DNA of 64,000 nucleotides from Ampelomyces quisqualis (taxonomy: Eukaryota > Ascomycota > Dothideomycetes > Pleosporales > Phaeosphaeriaceae). The notes beneath the pieces were generated by a model. The model was not told where the DNA came from. It worked only from the letters and a program-made list of their open reading frames with translations, and ran no database searches. Both the position numbers and the translations under genes were made by a program. Where the stretch lies: contig JAGTXZ010000020.1 in assembly GCA_018398575.1 (NCBI GenBank), forward strand, positions 1,240,001 to 1,304,000, written 5' to 3'. The number at the start of each line of letters is the position of its first letter. Position 1 is the stretch's first letter. Positions 21,326 through 34,125 of this stretch are shown here, piece by piece.

Positions 21326-21812
21326 GCGAAAGGGCTGGTTTAAAATGAGGGTTTGTCTCTACCCAAGGGACCAATTCGACGAATTCGATCCTCTATTTGT
21401 TTGTGTCCATCGCCTTTGGAGACTTTTCCGAGAACCTTTGTTCTGGAAATCAACGACCCAACACTTCTCTCTGCACAAGCCACGGCTGATCATAGCGCTA
21501 CAATGACCAGCGCTACAATGACCAGCGCAAATGTCGAAGTGAAATTTGAGTTCAGGCTTGGCGGCGTCACTTTCACTTCGCGCTCTCCACGCTGTTTGCT
21601 GTTTGTTTGCGTTTCGTCGCGTGACTACCGTATTGGCCCGCCGACCTTGTTTGGACTTCGCCAATCGCCATCACGTTTTCCCACACTCTGCTTGCACTCA
21701 TCCGACCACAACCACGCGCTTCACCGTCTCCTCCTGTTCAAACTTCTGGACACTGCGAGAAGCGGAAACCAAACCTTATCGTGGTAGCAGATGCGAGTGA
21801 TTGCTCGCGAAC
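21326..21812. other. Intergenic promoter stretch
   Basis: Presumed 3' UTR of the upstream gene and 5' region of the 21813 gene. Includes the 15-bp tandem duplication at 21495. No gene supported. Confidence 0.45.
21495..21528. repeat. Tandem 15-bp duplication
   Basis: The unit GCGCTACAATGACCA occurs twice head to tail (21495-21509 and 21510-21524), followed by GCGC. Confidence 0.7.
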
Positions 21813-23951
21813 ATGCCACCCCATGGCTTGTACAGAATGCCATCGACTTTCCTCTACAACTCATCACCATCTCCCGCACTACCCCGCTTCAACACAATGG
21901 ACTTCGTGGACGACGACAACACACCAGATAACACAGTCATCGAAGAAGCGGCGAAGATTGTGAGTGGAATGACCAGCACGGTGGGTAAAGATAAGAGTAA
22001 GAAAGACGAGAAGAAGCGAAGACGCTCTGAAGGTGATGTGAAGGAGCGGAAGAGTGGTGCAGCAGCGACTGGTGTCAATGCGACGCCCGTCGGACCGGGT
22101 AGAGAAGAAAATAATAGCAAGAGGAAGAAGAACAAGGAGAAAGGCGATGATAGTGCGCATACATCGGAAAAAAAGCGAAAGAGAGACAGTGAAGTACGAC
22201 CTGAACCTCCCGTGGGAGCGCACGAGGATGTAGCATCTTCCAAGGATGACATGGGTTCAACTATGGAGCGTTCTTCCAAGGCGGACCAGTCTACCGAGAA
22301 GCCTTCGAAAAAGAAAGTCAAGTCTAAGCGCAAGAGCACCGATGCCTCGGCGGAGAAGACACAAGAGCAGTCGGCCAACAGAGAGGTCAAGCCTGTCGCA
22401 GATATCTCCACAGAAAAACCCGTCAAGAAGAAGAAGAGCAAGAAAGACAGGAACTTTACAAGTCTGCAAAAACCCGATATGTCAAATGCTGATGACCCCA
22501 GCGTTGGAGCCGACAACTCGCAGGGGAGGTCGCCATACGTATCGACGCCCAAGAAGACACCGGTGCCTCTCCCGCCGACTTCCACTTTGCGCAAGACAAA
22601 GACTACGACTTCTGCAGGATCACCACCGGAGCGACTTGTCCAGTCCGGATGTGATGTGACAGAGATACTAGTTGTTGACACCCCTCCTTCTCGTGTCTCG
22701 CGTGAGACGACTACTCCCTTCAAGACGCCCGTTCCCTTCAAACTGCTCGGTCCCGCTGATTCAGAAGCTGGCAAAGACACGCGCGAGCGCGAATGTCATG
22801 GTTCATCGCTCACATCGTCCAACCTACAACGCTACACCGAGCCCATCAATGACGAACCGAAGCCCCGTCCGCGCGGAAGAGCGGGTTCCGTCTCTAGTGC
22901 CTCGTCCATGAGCATCAAAGACATATTCGCGCGACAGAACAAACACTCTCCTAAAGCTAGCGATGAAGCCAGTCCATTCTTCCCTCGGAGCTCGCAGCGC
23001 AAAGACGGCACCGACAACACCTTTACCTCCGCTCTCAACCAACTTCGCTCCGTCATCGACTTCTCCCTAGAGAAACAACATCTCATCAACCACCTCTCCT
23101 GGCGCGCCTCCAACGACGCCGCAGGCCCTCTACCCTGCCTCTCCAAAGCCACTGGCTGCGACGCCAGCAAAGAACGCGCCCTCCGCGCCCTCAAGGAAGA
23201 CACATCCAACCTTCTCAGTCTGGCCATCTCCAACGACGCCGAGAGCCTAGCCTTCGACCGTGCCGTAGCCTCCAGCCTCGCCGCCGAAACATTCCTTCAC
23301 CACGCCATCCTCGCCCACGTCCCCGTGCCCGTAGGCAAGCTCGAGGGCCTATACACGCTCTACTGCCCCAAGTACGCCGAGACACACATGGACAAATACG
23401 GCTTCGGACAGCGCACACTGAGCATTTCCCGCCCCACGGGCTTCACATCCAACGTCTACACAGCGCGACTATCCTGTCCCCCGCGACCCATGACATACAC
23501 CACCCTGTCCTTCAGCGTCCCTGCCCACGCCAGCCTCGAGACTACCGTCCTCACCACAAGCGCAGAGCAATACACCATGCTGCTAACGGTGCTGGGAAAC
23601 GGGTATATCCTGCTACGCGTCGATCTAGGCCTGTTTCTCAAGGGCAGGAAGAGCGACATGGGCGAGCATGCGGGGCAGGACGTCTGCATGGAGTTTGCGG
23701 GCGTCAAGGAGCGAGACGTCAAGGGCGAGGGTGCGCTCGACTGGCGCGCTGCCCACGATCTCGTGCCACGCACCCTGCTCGTCAAGAGAGCGGGCCACGC
23801 CGATGGGGAAAAGAATGAGAGCAAGGAAATGCTCAAACTGGATACGAGCCGTGTGCAGGAATCTCCCAAGAAAAAGAGGGGTAGGCCGTCGAATGTGGAG
23901 CTTGCGAGGAGGGCGGCGGAGAAGGAGGCGCTCGAGCGTGCAGAGGGTTGA
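21813..23951 (+). CDS. Unrecognised Lys-rich nuclear-type protein with AT-hook
   Basis: Intronless frame, 712 aa from ATG 21813; a second good start is ATG 21897 (MDFVDDDNTPDNTV). The first 250 residues are Lys/Ser/Glu-rich with many KKK/KRK clusters typical of nuclear proteins. The middle holds Ser/Pro linkers and SSASSMSIKDIFARQ. From about residue 400 there is a folded part: helices (LRSVIDFSLEKQHLINHLSW, RALRALKEDTSNLLSLAIS) then beta-rich sequence ending LLTVLGNGYILLRVDLGLFL. A KKKRGRPSN sequence near the C-terminus is an AT-hook core. DNA binding is inferred from the AT-hook; family unknown. Confidence 0.72.
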   Translation: MPPHGLYRMPSTFLYNSSPSPALPRFNTMDFVDDDNTPDNTVIEEAAKIVSGMTSTVGKDKSKKDEKKRRRSEGDVKERKSGAAATGVNATPVGPGREENNSKRKKNKEKGDDSAHTSEKKRKRDSEVRPEPPVGAHEDVASSKDDMGSTMERSSKADQSTEKPSKKKVKSKRKSTDASAEKTQEQSANREVKPVADISTEKPVKKKKSKKDRNFTSLQKPDMSNADDPSVGADNSQGRSPYVSTPKKTPVPLPPTSTLRKTKTTTSAGSPPERLVQSGCDVTEILVVDTPPSRVSRETTTPFKTPVPFKLLGPADSEAGKDTRERECHGSSLTSSNLQRYTEPINDEPKPRPRGRAGSVSSASSMSIKDIFARQNKHSPKASDEASPFFPRSSQRKDGTDNTFTSALNQLRSVIDFSLEKQHLINHLSWRASNDAAGPLPCLSKATGCDASKERALRALKEDTSNLLSLAISNDAESLAFDRAVASSLAAETFLHHAILAHVPVPVGKLEGLYTLYCPKYAETHMDKYGFGQRTLSISRPTGFTSNVYTARLSCPPRPMTYTTLSFSVPAHASLETTVLTTSAEQYTMLLTVLGNGYILLRVDLGLFLKGRKSDMGEHAGQDVCMEFAGVKERDVKGEGALDWRAAHDLVPRTLLVKRAGHADGEKNESKEMLKLDTSRVQESPKKKRGRPSNVELARRAAEKEALERAEG

Positions 23952-24402
23952 GTGGGCGGAATGGAGTGTATCATGGGCGTCAGTGGCACCTCTTGAGAAG
24001 GAGGGCGAGCGCAGCGGTTGTTTTGCATTGGGTGGACATCGGGATACGCAAAGTGTTTTGGTATGAGCTGCCAGGCGCTACCAAGAGCCTTGACTCGGCT
24101 GGCTTGTCCAGGTGGTTCAAAGCAGAGTTGAACATGAATGTACGAGTAGAAATACAGAAATGTGCGTATGATGTGCATGGAGATGCACTTGTTTCACATA
24201 CATGTGGTGTCACACATCCCGAGAGCTTTCTTGCGATAAACATGATGGCAAATCTTGCATCTGCTGAACCAAAAGTAAATAAATCCGAACCCCCACGAGG
24301 GCACAGCTCTAACGCAAATCTATGCAAGCCTTCTATATGCATAACGTGAAGCACTTCCATATGCTTACGATGCACTGTTCTGCCTTCGCCCTTTTCCATT
24401 TC
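23952..24402. other. Convergent 3' intergenic space
   Basis: Lies between the convergent AT-hook gene and the calcium ATPase; 3' UTRs are expected. No gene or RNA was recognised. Confidence 0.5.
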
Positions 24403-27400
24403 TTACAAGTTTTTCTTCTCCGCCCGTCCATTGTACACGGCGTCATTGCGGTTGACATGCTCTCCCTTGTTGATGAAATATGCGCGCTCGAAGAACTTGA
24501 GAACTTCGTCGATTAAACTGGTTGCGAGTTAGTTGAAAATGTCTTTTCAAAGGGTTGGTGAGGCGAGGTGTGGGACCTACATGATCGGCACGCTGATCCA
24601 CAAAACGGCCTTCCATTCACTCATGTCCAGCGGAATGACGCTGAACAAGCCCTGTAAGAATGGGACGTACAAGAGCGCAAAGTGCAGCGCCATACTGAGC
24701 GTGATAGCTGCAACGAGCATGGGGTTAGCCCACAGTGGCAGGGTAAGTAGTGACTCGGAAGAGCTCAGTGCGTTCATGGCGTTTAGCATTTCGATGACAA
24801 CCAAGATGCTCAGTGACACGGTGCTGGCAGATTTAGCGGCATCGTTGCTGAAAATCTCGCAGCCAATTTCAGGGAACGAGCGTGAGCACTGGTGGAAGTG
24901 GGAGAGCTGGTAGAACGAGATCTGAGGGCCCGCGGGGTTGAACATGAACCACCAAGCGTATCCAAACACAGTAGCAGCACCGACATATGTACCAATGACC
25001 ATGTAGCGGAAGAACAACCATCCTCCCACGAGCGGCTCGTCGCGCTTGCGGGGCTGGCGCTTCATAACATCGTGGTCTGGTGGGTTGAAGGACAAAGCGG
25101 TAGCAGGGAGACCGTCGGTAACGAGGTTTACCCAGAGGAGTTGGACAGGGATCAAAGCTTCGGGCATACCCATGGCGGCAGTCAGGAAGATGGAGACAAC
25201 TTCGCCAATGTTGGAGGAAATCAAGTAGCGGATGAATTGCTGGGTGTTGTTGTAGATGGATCGGCCTTCTTCAACAGCTCCTTCAATGGTTGCAAAGTTG
25301 TCGTCTACGAGAACCATGTCGGCGGCAAGTTTGGCAACGTCGGTTCCGGAGCCCATGGCTACACCGATATCTGCTTTCTTCAAGGCGGGGGCGTCGTTGA
25401 CACCGTCACCAGTCATGGCAACAACCTCCCCAGCCTGTTGGAGAAGATCAACGAGCTTGGACTTGTGGGTGGGTTCGGTACGGGAAAACAAGGATGCGTG
25501 TTTGGCTGCGTGCATCTTTTCGGCGTCGCTGAGGTCGTCAAATTCACGGCCAGTATAGCTTTTTCCGGTGAGGTCTTCGTTAGGGCCGAAGACACCAATT
25601 TGGCGACAGATGGACTCGGCGGTGTTTTGATTGTCACCAGTGATGACTACGACACGAATGCCAGCGGACCTACACTTCTCAATGGAGTCGCGAACCTCGG
25701 GGCGAGGGGGATCAAGCATCCCAACAAGACCGATAAGAGTCATGTTCTGCTCAAGTTGCGAGTATTCCTTGGTCGTCTTTGCCTTTGAGAGCAGCGGGTT
25801 CGAGCCAACATCGTCGACTGAGGCCACAGCAATGACACGAAGGCCGGAATTACCGTATTCGATGATTTCCTTGTTGATTAGGCTGGCGAGTTGCTGGTTC
25901 ATGGCGACCTTCTTGCCGTTGTGGCCGACGATGACGTTTGTGCAGCGGGCAAGAACAGACTCGGGAGCTCCCTTGACGAGAAGTCTCTGCGAGTTTCCAT
26001 CCTTGACCAGGACAGACATACTCTTGCGGTCGCGGGAAAACTCGTATGTGGCGAGGCGTGAGAGCTGGTTCTTGTAATACGTGCTGGAGAAGTCAAGGCG
26101 TTCTTCTGGGGAGGCATTGGCACGTGTAGCGTTCAACTTGGCGTCAGGAGTGCCGACCTTCTCGACCAAAACACGTAGAGCGCCCTCGGTGGGCTCTCCG
26201 ACAAGATTGTATGTGCCGTTCTTGGGGTCGTAGGCTAGATCAGCTTCATTGCAAAGAGCTGTGACTTCACAGATCTGTCGCACGGTAGCAGAAGACGCGG
26301 CAAGGTTGCCCAGGGGTTTTCCTTGGAAGGAGATTTGACCTTCAGGCGCAAAGCTCGTTCCCTCAACGTCGAATTCCTCAAGCCCGTTACCGTTTTCGCT
26401 GATGAAGACCATCTTGTTTACACTCATCTGGTTGGTCGTCAAAGTGCCAGTCTTGTCGGAGCAAATAACACTGCAGCTTCCGAGCGTCTCGACTGAGGGC
26501 AGACTTCGGACTACAGCGTTCCTTGCGGCCATTTTACGCGTACCAAGAGCAAGACAGGTGGTGATGACGACGGCTAGGCCTTCGGGAATGGCTGCGACGC
26601 CGAGCGAGACGGCAATCTTGAGATAGTAGATCGCACCCTTGGTAAAGCTACCGTGGGACGGGTCGCTGAAGTTGCGGTAGTTGATGAGCCAGACCAAAAC
26701 GCAGATGGCAGAGATGACCTTGGCAAGCATGTCGCCAAAATCGTTTAGCTTCTCCTTCAGAGGCGTTGGTTGCGAGATTTGTGACGTGATGCTCTCGTGA
26801 ATATCTCCAATAGCCGTGTTTCCTCCCGTGAGAACAACCAGCGCATTTGCATGTCCTGTGACCACCGTGGTGCCAGAGAAGAGCATGTTGACCTGGTCTT
26901 GCTTGACAGCATTGGCATCCTGTACGGCGCGCGTGTCCTTGGACACGCTCTCGCTTTCACCGGTCAAAATGGACTGGTCAATGTTGAAGCTGTTGCTCTG
27001 GATAGACAGGATTCTGCAGTCTGCAGGGATGCGATCACCAATTGTCACAGAAACAACGTCACCAGGGACCAGATCATCGGCCTTTATGCGTGTAATGTGT
27101 CCATCGCGTACGACCTTGGCTTCGTTGGCCGAGTATTCCTGGAGAGCTGCGATGGCCTTTTCGGCGCTCGTTTCTTGCGACACACCAACGACAGCGTTGA
27201 GGATGAGGATGGTCAGGATAACGGCCGGGTCAACGAATGCCGTCCAGCCCTCCCCGTCTTCAAACAAGGCCAGTACAAAGGACACGGCTGCCGAACCGAG
27301 CAGAATAACGACCAGCTGGTCCTTGAATTGCTCGAGAATGAGCTCCCAGATGGGCGTGGGCGGGTCTTCCGGCAGTGCTGACCCACGTTGTTAGTATGGC

Positions 27401-27555
27401 TCTCCAGTCACGATGAAGCTGTAGCGTCGCGACGTACCGTTCTTGCCGTGCTTTGCACGCAGAGCGCTGACCTGCTGGGCAGACAGACCATTTGCTTCCG
27501 TCACCTCGAAATGCCTGAGCGCCTCTGCAGGCGTCTTGGTGTATGCATTCTCCAT
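24403..27555 (-). CDS. SERCA-type P-type calcium ATPase (type IIA)
   Basis: Pumps Ca2+ into an internal store (ER/Golgi/vacuolar membrane). Exons 27555-27438, 27377-24581 and 24517-24403 give 1009 aa, normal for the family. The cation ATPase N-terminus (MENAYTKTPAEALRHFEV) leads to the TGES actuator motif (about 178-181), the membrane PEGLA motif (about 304-308), the phosphorylation site DKTGT with Asp near 347, TGDGVNDAP and ten membrane segments ending in SVPIILIDEVLKFF. All catalytic motifs are intact. The PEGLA and VAAIP residues and the N-terminal domain favour SERCA over PMCA or Golgi PMR1 types. The introns (GTACGT...TCAG; GTAGGT...CCAG) are phase-consistent. Confidence 0.96.
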
Positions 27556-28435
27556 GCCTCCCTGGGGATCCTCCGCCGAGTAGACTGCCGACTTGTTGCG
27601 GGCGTGTTGGGTTGCGTCAGTGGCTCGCTCGCGGGGTCGAGGTTCAGATGGGAGTGGTATGAACAGCACCGAGCCTTCTCGATTGTGCTTGGGTCAACGA
27701 AAAGGAACAGAGATACGGCTGCACGGCTGATTCGGTCGGCGTCGGCGCATGCACAGCCGGCTGCAGACAAATCTGTCCTCTCAGCGAGCGCCACACCACG
27801 CTAGGCTGCAATGGGCAACACTGAACATGGGTGGAATATCTCGCACCAGCCACACTTTTCGCCGCACGCTTTCATCCCGCGGGCGCGTGGCGTGACACTC
27901 GTTGCGGCCTTGCCATCTGTTTCCTGCTCGAGAGTGTGCATCGGTGTATCCGTATACGTGGAGGCTACCAAGGCACGGTTGTGGTCTTCATGACGCCACG
28001 ATTCGGAAAGAGCGTGCGGAGCTGCCCCGCGATTCCTGCGCCCCGCCCCGCCTCGCAGCATCATCATCATCAGTTTGCTGCAGGGAACGCAGAGCCTCAC
28101 ATCGACTGCATGCTTGTATCACGTAGCGGGCCGTCCGTTGCACGAAAAATCGGTTTGCATCGAGTATTACGAGTGGCAGCTGTGCCGACTACATTGTGTT
28201 CATATCCTAACATCATATCATCGAATCATCGACAGGGTATCAAAAGAGAGCTCGAAGCCCACGAGCTGCCGCCAAGCGCCAAAGAAGAGCAACACGCTCT
28301 GTACAGATGAATGCCATCATGATATCCGGAGCGCTAAGCAACCACTTCGCCCAAACATGCCGCCGAGAAAAGTATTACACTCCTAGCAAAATAGTGGCGT
28401 GTATATGAGACCAAAGGAACCGTCCAGGCAGCAGC
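27556..28435. other. Upstream region of the calcium ATPase
   Basis: Promoter and 5' UTR of the ATPase plus the 3' end of the histidine kinase. Open frames on both strands here look non-coding. No RNA gene was recognised. Confidence 0.45.
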
Positions 28436-31181
28436 TCAAGGTTCCTGGTCTGCACAATATGTTCGAATCAACCGAACAATGTCCCTCGACACGAAAGGCT
28501 TCGTGATAAAGCCCCTCATGCCGCTGTCCACTGCCTTTTCGAGTGCTGTGTCGGTCACATCCGCACTAACAGCCAAAATTGTGGGCTTCTTGCCCGTGGC
28601 GCCGTATTCTGGCATGGCGAGAATGGCCTCAGAAGCCTGGAACCCATCGAGCAAAGGCATCCACAGATCCATCAACACCACGTCTATGGCCTCGGAACCT
28701 GGCGCCAAGACGTTGCGACGCATGGTCTCAATGGCATCGTGGCCGTTGAAGGCTGTCGCCACCTTCTTATAGCCAAGACGTCCTAGCATGTTGACAAGCA
28801 CGCGACGATTGATGGCGTTGTCGTCAACGACGAGGAAGTTGAGGGGAATGTGCTTAGCGAGTTCTGCTGGGGCAATGTCCGCGTCAAAAGAGACAGCACG
28901 TCCATGATGCGGTGGCGACGAACTTCGATGTGGCGTCGGGAGACCAATATCGCGGACTGACAAGCTCTGAGCGGCCAGCAATGGCGTCTCATGCTCAGCC
29001 TTGAATGGCTCGTGTGTCAAAGGGGGTGTGACAGGTACATGGTTGATGTCAAGTTGCGGAATTTCACAATCAATCGACATGTGGCATTTGATCGAGGGCG
29101 TAGGTGATCCAGACGGCGTAGTAGGACGGCTACAAACTTCGCCCGGAGCGAGTGGCACCCTCATCTCAAATTCCGAGCCTCGCTTGGGTCCTGAGACATG
29201 CGAGCGAAGGCAGAACAGATCGCCTCCGAGCTTTCTCGCAATGCCTTTGGCAACCATAAGTCCTAAGCCCAGACCTTCGCTCTGTCGAGTAGTGGAAACA
29301 TCCTCTCGCGAGAAAGGCTTGAAAAGATTGGGTAGAAAAGCCGCCGGGATACCGGAACCAGTGTCTTTGATATTGATGACGATGTAACGACCTTTGGCAC
29401 CGAGGTTTGCTTGGAGCGTTATTGAGCCGTCGTGGGTAAACTTGATAGCGTTCAGGGCAAGGCAAGACACCATCTTCGCCAGGTCTCTCTCATCGATGAC
29501 GATGGTGTCTGGAACGTCAGGGGAGACGGACCACTCGATCAATTTGGTGTGTGCTTGGCCATTTGAACCGCACGTCCGGACCTCGATGCGTTCTCCAGTA
29601 CCAGTCGCTTCGGCAACGGCCGAGTCTGGCCTTCCTCCTACTTTGAGTGCATCGTTGATTACATATTGCAGCACCTCCCTGAGATTTGTATGTCGAAGTC
29701 CTGGCACTTTAGAGTGTTCCGAGGCAAATATTGGAGAGTTTGTCGAGTCACAACGCCCTGCGGACGTCCGGTGCGAGCAGCGCTGTTCAATCCGAGCCAG
29801 CTCTTTCGCGTTTGCGTACAGCGGACATGAAGCTGCACCGCGAAGGGGGGGTTCTTCGGAAAATGAGTCTCGAATTCGCTGGCGAACTAGCCTAGCCACA
29901 CGTGGTTTGTTCCGGGCTTCTTCCCCTGATACCTCGTCCCGTCTCCTCTTGAGACCATGGAATGATGCTTGAGCCATACTGTTCCCGGAGATCAGTAGGT
30001 CAGGGCGCATCTCACGCCAGAAAGTGTTCCATTGATCAGGGGTTTTGTCGAGTGGCGAAAGTGGGGTCTCCGGAACGCCCATGTTCATGTCATACGCATG
30101 AACGACGTTATCCGCTGCCTCCACTGCGCGCCTGGAGCTATCTGTGCGCGCATTAGTATACATGCATTAGAAGTGTCGCCGGGTTCCCCCCGCATCCGAG
30201 ACAGAGAGCTTTGTTGTCAGGAAGAGTAGATCACTGACCTTGAACAGCCTCAATGTTCTCCTTGAGCGTATCGAGTACTTCACGGGTGCGTGGATCCAAA
30301 TGCATAGTTTCTGAAGCTTCTTTGAGGTTTGCCATCATGACATCTAACATGCCGACTACGCCTTGCATAGGGGTCCGCAGTTCGTGGGAGAGGCTCCTGG
30401 CATAGGGTTTCAGAGACTGAGCGAAAGAAACAGCTTCGTGTGGAACAATCTTGGTCTGTATGCCTGGTGCTGCTTGTCCTGACTGGGCAAAGTCGACCCC
30501 CTGCAGAACGCGGTCCAAGATCATGTCCTCCAGACTGTGGAATATCATCTCGAGAAAAGCCCAGCTAAGTTGCCTGCGGGCAGCACCCTCCTTCCCCCAC
30601 ATGACACCGAAATGGGCGAAGCATTTTCCTTGGGCGAACAGCGGGACTCCGAAGAAAGCCTCTCCAGGGATGATCAAGTCGTTTGGGTTGTTGACGATGA
30701 AATCGTTCAATCTTTCCGGAATAATGAAGATCTTGTCGTGCTTCATGTAGGCACACGGGCACGCATATGCGTGATACTTGAAATTCCTCAGATGGCCAGG
30801 CCCACTGCCATGATCGTCGTTGATATAAAAGGCCTCTCCCATGAGACAGGCCCCAGGCTCTCCTATTGGAGGTAATTCGACAGGTACGTCTTTGTCGTCT
30901 ACCAGTATTCGTTTTGAGACAAAAGCGTATTGAGCATCAGCGATGCGGGCGAGACCTTTGGTTAGCAGGGCCCAAAAGGCGTCGGTGTCGGCATTCCGCA
31001 GGGCGTCCTTGAGGGCGACGAGTCGCTCGGCAGCGTTACTCTCAGTAGGGTCGAAGATGCGTGCCAGCTCCTCCTTGAAGCCGCTCTGGCCTGGCTGTGC
31101 AACCACGCCGGGCATGGGCTGGGCCAGACAGAGCGACTGTCGTTCGATCATGTCGGGTGGCATTGCAGCGTTGCCGTTCAT
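28436..31181 (-). CDS. Hybrid histidine kinase
   Basis: Two-component sensor, 882 aa, exons 31181-30239 and 30141-28436 with a 97-nt intron (GTCAGT...CACAG). The N-terminus (about 40-240) looks like a GAF-type sensory fold (RNADTDAFWALLTKGLARIA ... FFGVPLFAQGKCFAHFGVMW). HisKA has the phosphoacceptor SLSHELRTPMQG with His near 266. The HATPase domain has the N-box (LNAIKF), DTGSGIP and GLGLGL. A C-terminal receiver has VVDDN, the phospho-acceptor Asp near 806 in VLMDLWMP, and ITKPF. About 150 residues of low-complexity sequence separate HisKA from the ATPase. There are no membrane segments, so it is likely cytosolic and feeds a phosphorelay through a Ypd1-type protein. The signal sensed is unknown. 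Confidence 0.93.
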
Positions 31182-34125
31182 GTTTTTAGATTTCCATGGG
31201 GACAGTAGTTGGGAGGCGGGCCAGAGGGGAATGGTCGTGCGTGGTGGTGTGCGGTGGTGCATTCACGTTGAGAGTGCTGGCTGCAAGGAATGCAGGGCCG
31301 GGATGGAGCAAGACAGGCACGAGTAGGGACGGCGCTTGGCTGACGAAGACGGGAAAGAGGGTCGGACAGATTGGTTGCGGGAGCGATTACGAACGGGGCA
31401 CGAGGAAGCGAAAGCAGGATGGCAGGGCGAGGAATGCGGGACGAGGAGGAATCTGGATGCGAGGGAGAGTACTCCGTAGTGGGCGCAGACAGGCCGAGTT
31501 GGTTGCCAGCGCCTGAGCGTCGCACACTGTAAGAGGGCTGGCCGCCTGTACGCCGCCACGGCGATCTAGAACGCGTACCGATGGGGTGGGGGGCTTCGCA
31601 GGCCGGCAGTCCGCTGCGCTGTGTGTACATAGTACATGGACGAGCGCAGCGGTGGAGAAGACGCCGGCGGGAGGCACTCGGGAGCTGGTGTGCACCCTTG
31701 AAGGATTGGGGGGGGGCATTTGCTCGCATCATGGATCCATGGAGCTGTGCGTGTGAATGCGGCGTCTGCTGCTGTCGTTGCCCGCTGCGTGTTGTGCTGG
31801 TCGGGGTCACAGGAGACAGTGGCACGTGAGTGGGTCGGTCGCGCTTGCTGGAACAGTCTGGACGCTCTCGGCCCATGCACGATTGGCTGCGCTAACCCGG
31901 TGGTGCCTGCCGCCTGCCTTAGCCCCCCTGTCCAGCCGCATCTCCTCCAGGCCCGCGCCCGGACTGCGCGAGCTACCACCACCAGAGTACGGAGACAATC
32001 GCGCAGTGAAAGGCCTCTATCTACTCCGGCCCGCCACCCATCGTCAGCGCTGACCGGCACCCAGCCGTGTCATCGCGCTTCGGCCCTACAACAATGGACC
32101 GCCAGACCTGCCATATCAAACCACAATGTCACGCCGCATCATCATGCAAGCATCGACCTGTCATAAAAGTAGGTCTATTGTAGCCCAGCGAACCCATTGA
32201 CATGATTGGCACCTGAGGCACCTGCCACCCGACGGGCGCTCGATCGACACTGCAACACATTTCCAGCTGTTGATCGCAAGCCCTAACCGTCTCGCCTCGA
32301 TACCCTTCACCATGCCCAGTACTCCGTACTCGGCACACAGTACAATACGGATACACCTCGCTTGCAATCGTGCTGTGCGTGTTCCACTGCTTCCAGCGTT
32401 CCAGATTGCCGAACAGAGAGCACCCCATGGCCCGATCGCACTAATCCAGCTAGCACGCGGCATGTCCTGTCTCCGAGCTTAGCAGCAGCCGCCACAACAG
32501 TGCGCGCCAACCAGATTACCAAGCTCCGGCAGCCTGCTACTACCGGTCCTTCGTGCGAGCAGATGTACTCCGTATCTCCAGGTTCATGGCAAAGAGAAAC
32601 ACTCCCACAGTTTGCGCGGCGCACTAGTGTAGGCATGAAGCAGGCTGCTCCCTCCATTCTGGCGCTTCTCCATCTTGAGGCGGACCGATTAGTAAGCACA
32701 CCATATTTCCGGTCACAACCTCGGCGCCGAAAGCAGCAACAGCGACAGATCAGGCTGATCAGCAACACCTCCGTCCACACACGTCGGCCCTGCGCAGATC
32801 CTTCGCTGACGACATTGTCGCCGGGCCTGTGCGGCACCACCCTGCATGGCTTGGCAACGGTCTGGACTCATGCATTTGGGCTATCCATGTCCAGCTGTCC
32901 ATACCAGCTATTATTCCCGCACATTGGTGGCTTAATCCAGACACCGCCATTCTCTGTGCAAATGTGTGAAACGCAAAGTGGCGCAGCCCAGAAGTCAGAT
33001 GCCTCCTGACGCACAATCGAGGGTTTGAAGATAACGTAAGTTTGAGGTACGTGTTGATACAACCGCATCAAGAACAACGCCGAGCTAGAGTTGGAATACT
33101 ACCATGCAGCCTATCTTACTGTAGAATACTGGTACAATCAGCGCTGCTCGGGCCGGCCGCTTAGAGGTTCGCCAAATCTGTAGGAACCTTCCAGGCTTTC
33201 ACATCAGCAGACCTCTGCAACTCCTGAAGCTCTTTTGTCCTTCCGACTGCCTCCTACAACTAGACTGCTACGAGCTCTCCGCAAACTTTTGGATTAAATC
33301 AACTTTTTTGCGCAGGGACGCACACTTGGACGAGGCGGTAAGCAATCTTTTACACGCGAAACTGATTGGAGAGGAAAGAAAACGATTTGTGTGTATTTCA
33401 AGTGACATAGTCGTGCATCAAAGTCAAGGTGTCTTGAGCTGGTATTTGTAAAATTGTGGTAGGCTACGAGGTTCAAACCTTGATTTCAATGTGAAAGAGA
33501 CGATTTATTGGAGAAAGACCAAGTGCCTAAAACTTAACTGCACCTTCACTGTATTTTTGTGCCCGGTATACTCGATTCAATCATACTTGTTGGCTTTGCC
33601 TACTTTCGATCTCTCTCCACTCCAGTTCTCTAAGCTAAGATCAACCCTTCTCAACTTAGCATGTTCTTGGCGAACGATCTCTCATACCACCAGCTAGACA
33701 GCCATGGCGATGAATTGACATGAGTAATTTACAGAGTTCTGGGGAATATGACGAAGCTTTGATTCGCTAAGCTTAGACATTAGCGACATTTTGGAAGAGA
33801 ATGAGGCCTGAGGTGGTGCGGAAAGTGTGTTGTGTGAACAGCTTTTTGTTTGTGTTACACGTCAGCGCATTGTCCTATAGACTGGCCACTTAGAGGGCAC
33901 GCTGAGCTTCAACACACCGACGCATAAGGAAATGAACAGTAACATGGAAGGCGTGTGCCGCTCAGAGGTCTGGGTTGCAGCTCTGTTGTTATGATTGCTC
34001 AAAAGTATTGTGTTTTGCAAACGCCGTCGTCATGGTGAAGGCGAACTCCCAACAGAACATCGTCGAACATCTATTTCTCTTACTCTGAACTTTTCTTACT
34101 GGTCTACCTCAAACACAAACTTCTC
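31182..34125. other. Gene-poor tract, 2.9 kb
   Basis: The first kilobase is GC-rich and should hold the histidine kinase promoter. Long overlapping frames on both strands (for example 32362-33009 plus and 32307-32840 minus) lack any family signature. The section 33000-34100 is more AT-rich and has no convincing gene, RNA or repeat. Confidence 0.45.

Noticed and set aside
21854..22780. 308-codon open frame on the minus strand
   Set aside because: It is antisense to the Lys-rich coding gene (Phe/Leu/Ser-rich shadow of AAG/AAA codons) and has no family signature.
24892..27381. Long plus-strand open frames across the calcium ATPase
   Set aside because: Antisense shadows of a strongly conserved P-type ATPase; no independent coding evidence.
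32362..33009. 215-codon plus-strand frame in the gene-poor tract
   Set aside because: Composition like translated GC-rich non-coding DNA (Ser/Thr/Pro/Arg/Gln), no conserved block, and overlapping equally long frames on the other strand.
33440..33490. Possible tRNA (GGTTCAAACC T-loop-like sequence)
   Set aside because: No matching acceptor stem, D-loop or anticodon arm can be folded around it.
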